DNA from: Owenia fusiformis
Lineage: Eukaryota > Annelida > Polychaeta > Sabellida > Oweniidae
Assembly (NCBI GenBank): GCA_903813345.2
Contig: CAIIXF020000009.1
Coordinates: forward strand, 15,835,759 to 15,899,758
DNA: 64,000 bases
Direction of reading: 5' to 3'
Shown: piece by piece, positions 51,101-63,100 of the stretch
Layout: each line of letters opens with the position of its first letter
Numbering within the stretch: the first letter of the stretch is position 1
Position numbers and translations under genes: made by a program
Notes under the pieces: model-generated
Seen by the model: the letters and a program-made list of their open reading frames with translations, nothing else
Told to the model about the DNA's origin: nothing
Database searches by the model: none

Positions 51101-54100
51101 ACTAAATGCATACCTTGCTAATAACCTTGTAGGCTTGAGGCAGGTGAGGCAACTAAATGCATACCTTGCTAATAACTTTGTAGGCTTGAGGCAGGTGAGG
51201 CAACTAAATGCATACCTTGCTTATAACCTTACCAAAATGTACAGTAAATCATTTATACAGGCATTTTCAACTGTAACTGTAAAATAAAGTCCAATTAATA
51301 GATTTATGTAAACGTAAGCTTACAATTGCCTCACCTATTTAGATTTGCCTCACCTATATGTGCTTGTAGATCCTGACTACTTTTCCCATAAATATCCCAC
51401 TACATGTAAGTGTGTCTTAGCAAATCAGTTGAGTATTTCAGTGAATTAATTCAAGGTACAGTTTATATGGTCAACTGAGCAGAAACTATTTTCAAAGCAT
51501 TAATACATGTACTTACCCATGTAATAATGTACTCAGGCTCAACCCTTTTGCATTACTCCTCTGGGTTAGTACATGTACTCATGCTTTAAATTTCCATTTC
51601 AAACTAGAAAAACAGCAACTCCATGGAGTAGCAAATCCCAACGAACAAAACAGGAGCCATCTTGAAAATTTCTTCTTGTACAGAGTTCCCTTGCTCCTAG
51701 ATATCAGCATATAAAATCTGAACCAAATCCATTCACTGGTATTTTAGTTATCAAAGATTACTTTTTACAAAAAATGGCAGCGATTTGAAATTCAGCTATC
51801 ATCTTAAAAATTTCTTTTCAAGCAGAGCTCCTTTATCCTTATCCTTAGGAATCAGTATATGAAATTTGAACCAAATCCGTCCACTGGTATTTGACTTATC
51901 AAAGATTACGTTTTTTACGTATTTTGAAATTCCGTTCCAATCTTGAAAAATGTCTTCTCATGAAGGGCTACCTTAACTCTACAGTAGGCATCAGCATATA
52001 ACATTTGAACCAAATCCTTCCACTGGTATTTGATTTATCAAAGATTACAAATTTTTATGAAAAATCCCAGCCATTTTGAAATTCAGATGCCATCTCGAAA
52101 ATCTCTTCTTAGGCAAAGGTCCTTTAGCCCTAAGCAGACAGCATATAAAATTTGAACCAAATCCATCAACTGGTATTTGAGTTATCAAAGATTACGTTTT
52201 TTTATGAAAATGGCAGCTATTTTGAAATTTAATAACCATCTTGAAAATATCTTCTTGAGCGGAGCTCCTTTTTCTCTGGGTATCAGCATATAAAATTTGA
52301 ACCAAATCCGTCTACTGGTATTACATATTCTTTAAAAAAATGGCTGCCATTTTTAAATTCAGTGGCCATCTTGAAAATCTCTTCATTGGCAAAGCTTCTA
52401 TGTCCCTAGGCATTCACATATAAAATCTGAAACAAATCCGTCAACAAGTATTTGAATTATCAAAGATAACATTTTTTACGAAAAATGGCGTCCATTCTTA
52501 ATTGAGCAGCCATTTTGAAAATTCCTTCTCGAGCAGAGGTCCTCCATCCATAAGGCATGAGCCTATAAAATATGAATCAAATCAGTTGACCAGTATTTGA
52601 GTTATCGCCCGGACACACAAATGGACGGACAGCTTTCCTATATCCCTGCGAACTTCGTTCGGTGGGATAATAAAGAAGGATACAGGATTCCTTATTTCAT
52701 AAGTATGATAAATGTTTGTAGAGTGTCATTCATGTACCTATGTTGCAGTCAGCTACAGATGTGGAGCCATTCCCAGCTGTGTAAAAGGCTATAGGGCAGA
52801 CTGTACATTGCAGACCTTCTGATTTGTCCCTATATGAACCAACAGGGCAAGCTACACAAGTCTGTAACTCTGGGCTGTACTGTTTGCCAGCATTACAGTC
52901 ATCTAGAATAGAACAATCAAAGATAAAGTTATTGACTGGCTTCAAAAGGTAAACTGCATTGACTGCATGATGGGTTTTTTGGGACTTTTTTCGACTTTGA
53001 AACATTTTGGTTGAGTAATATTTAGATGTTTACTTGAGCTTCTACTGAGAATTGTTTGCATGGCTCGTGAAAATACATGTACAGTACTTTAGTTGTACTT
53101 TTCATGAAAATACAGTGTGCAATACAATATTTTCCTCTGTTATACCCTTCATCTCTATGACATCATTGAAATCTCCGCATAATTGTGAAGTATTCAACTC
53201 ACCAATGTTACATTGACTTTGATTAGTTGCTCCAGTTGAGGGTGTTATTTTTTCAGTCGGGCATTGAGTACAAGGATATGCCCCCTCTGTGGTTTTATAG
53301 AAACCTACAGCACAATCCTGGCATGTCCCTGTAGAGTTTTCCATACCTATTGGACAGTGCACTGGAAACAAATAAATACATGTACTGTTAGTGAACATTT
53401 TAGTACATCATTTCAAGGTATCTGAATTAGGTTTATTCTTGTAATTTGCTGTTAGTTCACCTGCAATGTAAATAAATGTAATGTAAATACATGTAAATAA
53501 AAGTTTTATGTAGAAGCCAAAACTGATTATTTGTCTAATCATGCATTTTCATCAATACTTACAGTAGCAATCAGCGAGGCTGGTTGAGCCACTCCCGGCA
53601 GTGGTTTGATACAATGGACATTGGTTACATGTGTCTGCTAGGCTGTTGGCCTGGTACTGTCCCACAGGACATGGTTTGCACATACTACTGCTACTGTCCA
53701 ATGACTCACCTGGCACACAGGCATCTAAAACATTATGCAGAAATACATTATTGAATTTTTGGAATAATATAGTTCTTTCCAAAAATACATACAGTCCTTT
53801 ATGAAGAATTTTCTTTCATAATTCTAGCTAAATGTCATTTCACTTCTGATACAAATACACTAAACTGTGAGTCTATCTGGTATAAGAACAAATACATTTA
53901 CATGAAGAGATGAAGCATACACTCCAGAAGATGTTATTGTAATGTAAAATGTAATGCAGCTGCAGCTAAATCATCTTATAACTGTGACAAATCTAGAGTC
54001 GGGGCAATCTGCGCGAGGTTTGGTTTTTACTTGGTTCGGTTTTTCATGGAAGTACATGTACTTCATTCCCATATGATTCAAATTGCTTTCTGCGATCAGT

Positions 54101-57100
54101 TCGCTTTAGATTTGTACACCAAACATCTACAAATTATATTCTGTCATTTCACTTCTGTTGGGGGTATACTTTTTGTTTTCATACCAAACAAAAATATTCC
54201 CGCAATGAACGGTGCATTATGGGTAGAGACTGCTGTGAATTAATGAACGTAAGTGACATCTATCTTAAATTATAAGCTCTAACAAGTTATTTATTGTGCA
54301 TGTGTTACTGTATAATAAATTGAAACAATTAAATTCACCTGGATTCAATGCCCATGAGCGAAAAACCGAACCTAAAAAAGGAACCTCACGCAGATTGCCC
54401 CAAGTGCAAATCTACCCAAATACGAATATGTGTCAATGTGAATTCTTTCTGTGAATTCTTTCAGCGTGACCAGACTATGGTTCATATACAGGGTGTTCAG
54501 GAAATAAAGATAATAATGTCATAACTTTTTTCTTTATTCATGGATTTCAATAAAATTTGCAGGGATTATATATTGTAGTTTAAACATATTTAAATTTACT
54601 TTTGGAGTTTCAGCCTCAAGCGATTTGATTTGTCATTTCTGTGGTTGGCATAGCAACGTGAGTAGCGCTAAGGCGGGGCACATGGAATAACTGCAGTAGT
54701 TTCTGTGTAACATTTAGCATGGCAAACCGATTTTGACTCCATATTTAAAGCTTTCTTGGTGCATCTCCATGATAAAATTCATCTATTGTTTTGTTTTATG
54801 ATATAAAAGTCAAATAAATGCTTTTTTAATGATATTCAATGGGATTTTCATGACTTAATGCAGGCATTACATAGAAAGTGACCCGGGATGCAATTTCTCT
54901 TCCACTTGGACAATTCCCCCTCCCATGCTGCTGTCATAATCACTAAAAAATTGAGCAGCTGAGATTAGAGCAACTCAAGCATCCACCTTATTCACCCAAC
55001 CTAGCGCCAAATGATTTATACATGTACTTCTTTGCTGAATCAAAACGGGACTTAAGAGGACATGCATTTGAGAATACTCATGCCATACGTTCACATGTGT
55101 TAAACAGACTTCGGGAAATGAGTCAAGATGAATTCTGTGACTGGTATTTGAAGAAGGTTCGAGAGGCAAAGAGTTGGTGTCTAGAATGGGGGAAATTATG
55201 TAGAATAAATTGATAAATTGGCAAAGAATTTCAGGCTTATAGTTAGTTATAACTATGTTTAAGCATCCATTTTAGATTTGGACATGATAAACATGATAGA
55301 ATCTCTTTTTAAAACATTTAAAACATGCAAATATACTGCAGTTATTCCACCTGCCCCGCCTTAGCGCTACTCGCGTTGCTATTACAACAACAGAATCAAC
55401 CAATTAAATCACCTGAAGCTGAAACTCCAACAATAAGTTAAAATATGTTACAACTATAATATCTGAAACTTTCAATGCAATCCATGAATAAATAAAAAAG
55501 TTATGACATTATTATCTTTATTTCCTGAACACCCTGTACATGTAGCACAAAGTGTATATTCAGTGTACAGGTGCACAAAAGTGGGATCTTGATAGAGAGG
55601 ACTTTTTAGATGCATGTAACTTTTTCGAATGATCATTGAAAATTCTTTCTCAAATAGAGATACGCCCATACAAGGCAGCAGTCTATGAAATTAAATATAA
55701 TCAAATCCGTTAACTGGTATGGCCTGAACGGATTGAGGGACAACAAACATGTCTCTATAACGCTACCAGAATTCATTCAGTGGGATAAATAATGTCCTCA
55801 CCAATATTGCAGTCTGCCAATGAAGTGGAGTTGATACCCCTGGTAGTATTGCCAGCTGGACATGGAGTACATGAGCCAAATGTATCAACTGTGTTGTCCT
55901 TATACTCTCCCCTTAGACACCCGCTACATTGTCTTGTTCCAGTCACTTCATAACCACTGGAGCAGTAGACTAGAAAACAAATAAAACAAAGATTTCATGA
56001 TAATTCAAATGTGTATGAAATGTACATACGTACATGTACATGTAGAGAACACACTGTCATCTTTTACACGCATATGAGATACAACTAAGAAAAGCAGCTT
56101 CAAGGAGTAGTAAATCCCACCAAGCAAACTTATTTGATCAAATCATTCATCATTTTGAACATACATGTAACAAATTGGAAATAACCGGGTGCAGTTACAT
56201 CGTAGCATTGCCTACTTTAGTAAAAATCTTAACCCATGATGTAATGTGATGCTATGTTACAAATTCCTTCTCAAGTAGAGGTCTTATGATCAGCATAAGA
56301 TGAACTTTAACCAAATTATTCTATTGATGTCACTTGCATTATTAAAAAATCATATTTTTCTTGAGATATGGCAGCCATTATAAATTTAGTATTCCTTCTC
56401 ATATGCGCAGAATGCCAAGTCATCTGCACTTAAAATCGGAACCAAATCTAAGGACTGGTATTTGAGTCATCAAATATTACTTTTTTTACAAAATATGGTG
56501 GCTATTTTGAATCCAGCAGTCATCTTGGACAAATATGTTATATACCCTCGTGAGATATTTCTATGTCCCTATGGTATCACTATATAAAATATCAACCAAA
56601 TTTATCAAATGGTATTTGAGTAATCAAAGTTTGCAGTTTTTGCAAAAAATGGAAGTCATGTTGTATTTAATTTTTTTGGCAAGCAACACTTCGTTGTCAT
56701 ATTTCCATAGTTTATGTATTTACACTCAAAGACAGAAACCCCTCTTTGGAGGAGCCCTGGGTTCTTTTTATGTGCACAAATATACAGACATACATGTATA
56801 CAAGTACACACCACAGCCTTTTATCCAATTTGTCGACCACTCAGTCAAACACCCAGAATAACATAAAGCACATACAAATTTCTCTGAACTGGGAATCGAA
56901 CCTAGGGTCAAGCCATAGTGGTAACCTTTGCTCTGCCAATGAGCCACAGTGGGTGGACTAAAAAATTAAAACTAAAACACCTTCTTGAGTAGAGGTTCTT
57001 TGCCCTAAAGACATTAGCCTACAAATTTTGGACCAAATTTGAAAAATGGTGGCCATGATTTTGAAATTCAGTGGTCATCTTGAAACTCTTTTGTTGAACA

Positions 57101-60100
57101 GAGCTTCTATATATATCTCTAAGACACCTTCATACTTATTGCCCAAACATACAAATGGACGGACAGTCAATCGACTTCTATATATCCCTCCCAAACTACC
57201 TGATTGTGGGATAATTACCATTCATTAAAATTGAACCTAATTGTTAACATTATGCATTCAATAGAATGGTGAAGGGAATTGAGCACTTACAAAGACACTG
57301 TGACTGGTCTGTTGAAGCTTCTTGTGCAGTAGTTTCACTAGCTCCACACTGCAGGCATGCATCCTGCCATATGGTAGGCTGGTAGAAGCCTATAGCACAG
57401 CTTTTGCATGTGTTGTTTACAGTGTCTCTATATTGACCAGCACCACATGCAGCTATAACATAGAATATTAACATTTTATTGACATATGTTTGACAAATTA
57501 TTTTCAGCAGAGAACATCAATATAATGGCACATATAATTAATCTTAAAAGTGATTACTGTATCTAACTATCCAGAGCTTGTTTACAAAATTTGAAAATAC
57601 CAGTTGACTTCAATGAATAATTTCAACAGCTATACATGCCTTGGTTGCACCCTGCTTTGGAAGTTGTATTAACATTCTCAGTTGTTGTGTCTGATGGGCA
57701 CGTCTGACACACCCCAAATATGTTGTCAGCATTGTCTTTATAACTTCCACGTGGACAACCTTGACACAACAATCCCTGACTCTCATATCCAGATGGGCAG
57801 TAAACTAAAAAATTAAGTATAAATCATATAGACATCAAGATTTCAAGCAATCTAAATGGAAGCCCAAATGGCTTTTAATCCATGTACTGTACATGTAAAT
57901 ACTGTAATAACGAGTTAGTAATCGAGCAAAAAATTAGTTACTAGTACATGTAAGCTAGTTAGAGCAGGTTAACTACTTACTATAAGTTTACCATGGCTAA
58001 TCATTAAATCTTAGTAGTTACTAGATTATCTTATTCGTTTCTTAATAAAAGCTATATTTAGATTGATGAAAATAGTAATACAACAGTCTGTCTCAAAGAT
58101 TAAAGGAATAGTGCAAGAAAATATACAAGAACACATATGTGTACAACATGTCCCCACCAATGGGTGATCCTATATACTGTAAATATTTCATCCTGAATGC
58201 CTAACACTAATCAGTTGAAAAGACAAGATTTGAAGGGAAAAATCCAATATGGCTCTTTGAAATTTAGCAGGACTGCCCAAAGACTTAGTAGTTTCAGATT
58301 TTCATACAAAAAATCATTTCCATAAATTTGAAATCGATCTGTCAACTGGTTTGCTAGGAAACGTGGAGACAAGACTTTACAGAGAGGACTTCAGGATGGA
58401 AAATCCAAAATGGCCACCATAAAATTTACCAGGAATGTGGAGAAACTAATCAGTTCCAAGATTTTTATACTAAGAATCATCCCTGAAAATTTAAAATTGA
58501 TCCCTCAAATGGTTAACCTGTACAGCTCTTTTTTAGTCACACACACATACACAGGAAGTGTTTTATATTGTATCTTTGATCTATTTATATATTTATATAT
58601 TATTTATATCATATGTCATTTTAATATATATAAAGACATGGCTAGTAATGCCAGTATGGCACAGCCATTGAAATAAATATGTAAATAAAAAAAATTTAAA
58701 AAAATCCATTAAATAGTTAACCAGAAAACCTATAGACAAGATTTATGAATGGAAAATCCAAAATGGCTGCCTTGACATTTACTTAGAATGCCAAAAAACT
58801 ATAATCAGTTCTAGATTTTCATATGAATTTGAAATTGATGTACCAAACAGTTCACCTGAATGCGCGTAGACAAGACTTTACAGACAAAACTTTAGGATGG
58901 AAAATCCAAAATACCTGCCTTGACATTTACCTGGAATGCCCAAAAATTGATGTATGTATTTTAAAATGTGTACAAATGAGACAAGGGCTAGATGGATTGC
59001 GAGTTTTTAAGAAAGATGTCTTCTACCTTTACACTAGCACCCTCTTCATACATGTAGGTCAGCCATTTTTAAATGAGCTAAAAAGTACACTGGACGAAAA
59101 TCAATGATAATTTTCCCAGGGATGATAATTTTCCCAGGATTCCTTCAATAATGAATTATTTGAAGGAATGGCTAGTGTAACAATTTGTATACAATCCTTT
59201 ATAAAAAATAGTACCGTGGGTACTGGGCTCACATGGTGTTGCTCAAAAGTGAATGATGGCTAAAATGACAGAAAATAAAAAAAAAAACGATATAATTTTT
59301 GCTGATTTTTTGTAACAAAATTATTTCAAGCCACTTGGCACTATTTGGACTGACTGAGAGACAGATGGACAAATCGATGTTAAGTAAAATGGCTGAAAAA
59401 AAACGGATATAATTTTTTGCCAATTATTATTGTAACAATATTATTTCATACAACTACATTACTCTTAACAGTGACATGGCTTTTTGCAATTCAGGACACC
59501 TATTTGTAAAGCTAGGAACCGGGCCAAAATTTCACGAGACAAAAATGGCAACCATTTTGAAAATAGGCAAGCTTTTGAACGAGGAGTCATAGTGGAGATT
59601 TTTGTATTGATGTTGAACAAAATTAACTTAAAACGGGAATCCTATCGACAGAGGGTTTAAGGCAAATGGTCCAAAAGTGGATTTTGCGAGACAGATGGAC
59701 AAATCAATGTTAACTAAAAATGGCTGAAAATAAAAGAAATGGATATAATTTTTTGCTGATATTTCGTAACAAAATTATTACATACATCTACTCTTTATAT
59801 TGGCATGGATTTTTACAATGTAGGACACTTGAAATTATTTGTAAAGCTAGGAAATGGGTCAAAAGTGAATTTCGTGAGACAAAAATGGCAGCCATTTTGA
59901 AAATGTAAGGAACTCAAATCAAATTTCTGTGACCCGACCCGAATAGTTCAATTTCGACCCGTCCCACCCCTATATTTGAGTTATTAAAGATTAAGTTTTT
60001 TCACTAAAAATGGTGGCCATTTTGAAATTCAGCATCCATCTTGAAAACCTCTCCTTGATCAAAGCTCCTTTGTCCCTAGGCATCAGCATGCAACATTTGA

Positions 60101-63100
60101 AACAAATCAGTCCACTAGTATTTGAGATATCAAAGATTACATTTTTTACGAAAAATGGTGGCCATTTTTAAATGAGTGGCCATATTAAAAATTCCTTCTC
60201 AGGCAGAGGTCCTACACCCATTAGGCAAAAGCCTATAAAATTTCAACTAAATCCTTCAACCAGTACTTGAGTCATTGCCCAGACACATGGACAGATGGAC
60301 GATAATCAGTGCAATAATTATTCCACAGTGGAAAGATGAAACAACCCACAACCCAATCTTAAACCAACTCATAGAGAGTATGACATTAACCCACAACTGC
60401 TCATTACTATGCTGGATAAAAACATTAAACTAATGAGCTTCACTTACATGAGCAATCTGCCTGCTGTGTTTTGCCCGTGGAGTTAGTTGTGTAACTGGAG
60501 GGACAAGTTGTACATCCGTCCTGCCACTTTGATGATTGGTAGGTTCCCACTGGACAATCTTCACAAATATTGGTGGTGGTATTACGATATGTTCCCGCTT
60601 TGCATGCCACTGGAAAGTATATTTCTATGTATTATTTTAATTTTTCTACTCATATAATATGAATGCCAGTAGATGTAACACCTTAATTTTCTACTTCACA
60701 AAAACATTTTCTGACAAAACTTTTTGGCAATATCACGGAGAATCTGTGTTAGTTTAAGTATGAGGAAATCATCATGTTGAAAACGTCATCAGAATGGACT
60801 GTTCTCTCATTGGCTTTTAATTATGTGGGCAATATGTCATTTTAAAAGATCGCTGCTCTATTGGTTAATGTAAATGTGATTGCAATTTGATTGAAAAACT
60901 TTTGACCATTCATACATACATTATTGACATATTGATATAAACAAAGACAAAAATGGCTGACGGTCAAGATGTGAGAGTACAGATTATGAAATAAAGAAAG
61001 TATAGGTTGAACAATAATAAATTAGCGTTAATATCAGAATATACCAAAAGACACCGAACAGTTTCGATTTTCATATTTTTTATTAAAAGTTTCATGAACT
61101 TTATTCACTGTATCTCTTTTGCTTGTATCATTTGTATCTTATTGTGAGGTAAATACAGTATCGTTGCTCGTATTAATATTCTTTGCATGTCTTTGAAGGG
61201 TTTAATTTTTAAAGTTTAAAAAGATTATTCAATCTTAGTTAATGGTAACTTAGATGTATTAATGCACTCATAGCATTAATTGATGTTAAATTCGTCTCGT
61301 CAAAGAGAGATAGATAAAATTAGTTTATGTTATTTAATCACAGTGTTATTGTGGATGATGATTCGCTATCTTGTTCCAAATTGAATGATGGGGAGAGTAG
61401 TACATCTATGAAGACAAGGTTGTAGTACAATCCCAATGTGGAAATATACAGGTAGCTTCATGTAGTGACAAAGATAAACAATTTTCTGGCCTTGTTTTAT
61501 GACTAGACAAAATGTAAGATCATGGGCTTTCTCTCTTCAAAGCACATGGTAAGATCTATAAGACATATATGTAGGTCAACAAGTGCATTGATGCACCTAC
61601 AATTTAGCACAGAAGATTGAATAATCTTTTTAAACTTTAAAAATTGAACCCTTCAAAGACTGTGTCACGAACCAAGTACGTGGGTACGAAGTTTTTTATA
61701 CAAACACTAGGGCAGAGCATTTGTACTGAAAGGAGCGTTTTCAGTACAAATATGTACTGAAAAATGTACTGAATTTTTAAGTATATTTTTCAGTATAAAT
61801 ATGTATTGGAAAATATACTTAAAATTTCAGTGCAAATTTCAGTATAAATATGTACTGAAAAATGTACTGAAATTTTAAGTACATTTTTCAGTATATATTT
61901 ATACTGAAAAATATACTGAATTTTAAGTGTGATTTTAAGTGCAAATATGTACTTAAAAATATACTGAAATTTAAGTGTGATTTTAAGTGCAAATATGTAC
62001 TGAAAAATATACTGAAATTTAAGGGCATATTTAAGTGTAAATTTATACTGAAAAATATACTTAGATTTTGAATTACGACATCTTCTGACTTTGACATCTA
62101 TATAAAAGCCCACAACAATACATCCATAAATACCTATATTACAGTTTGTTTGACTGACTGCTCCTGGTAAAGGTGTTATAAAGCCTAGAGGACACATCTG
62201 GCAGTCACCAAATACATCATTAGAGGACCTGTACTCTCCAACAGAGCATATAACACAGCTGTTGTTCCCTACTTCTTTCTCAAAGCCAGCTGGACAGTAA
62301 ACTGTAATATTTAAACAATAAATTGAATGCCCTCAGGTAGAAATGATAGAAACATAATGTACAGTTACCAGGCAAGTACACATATTTCATTTCTGATGTT
62401 CTATTTAATACATTTTATCCCATGGATACTAAATATATACCGCTCAAAAAAGTTAATTCTCTCCATTAGTAATTCACTGTAGGTCAAAAATTGATGCCAA
62501 ATTTGATGAATTTTTAAAAATGGTAAATCCCATGTAAACCAATGGGAAATGGTGGGTAAGGGGCAAATCAAATTTTTGGATATCTACATCTGTATTCAGC
62601 AAAAAAAAATGAAAAATAAAATTGAATTGTTTTACTTTCTGCATGCTAAATATTTTGTGAAAATTAACGATACAGAGCTCCATAGTATTTTTGGGAACTC
62701 ATTTTTGACCCCCTGTTTATTTCAATGAGAGGTTTAAGAAAAATCATAACTTCGTAAATCCCGGAGAAACAAATCAATTTTTTGTTGTAGACAAGTTAGC
62801 AAATTCAATTGTCTATTTAAATTCCATTTTTGAGAGCAATTGGATGTATGGATATTTTCTCATATGACTTTTAGCAAACAAACCATTTCCAGTTGGTTTA
62901 CATGGGGTCTACCATTTTTTTAAATTCACCAAATTTGACATCTATTTTTGACCTGCTGTATCGGAGACAATAAAATGAAATTTTCTGAAATATAGAGAAC
63001 AGAGTCAAGGTACTGTACATTTCCATTAACAGAGTTCAAGAATACATGGGGTTTAACATGTAAACCTATGAAGAAAAAGAGTGGTATATTTTTTGAGCTG

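Larger units (their letters stand above)
53725..55801. other. Receptor intron with two DNA elements
   Basis: Holds the 401-bp inverted-repeat element and the mariner-like element listed next. 55560-55795 is a truncated family 1 Pearl/HINE 3' end (TCATTCAGTGGGATAAATAA). No coding exon found. Confidence 0.5.

Noticed and set aside
50157-51287. 376-codon frame of a 17-residue repeat
   Set aside because: A 51-bp minisatellite in an intron, antisense to the receptor gene; no start context, no flanking domain.
61790-62197. 135-codon frame partly overlapping receptor exon 2
   Set aside because: Only the first part is the true exon; the rest runs through the intron into an AT-rich tandem repeat.
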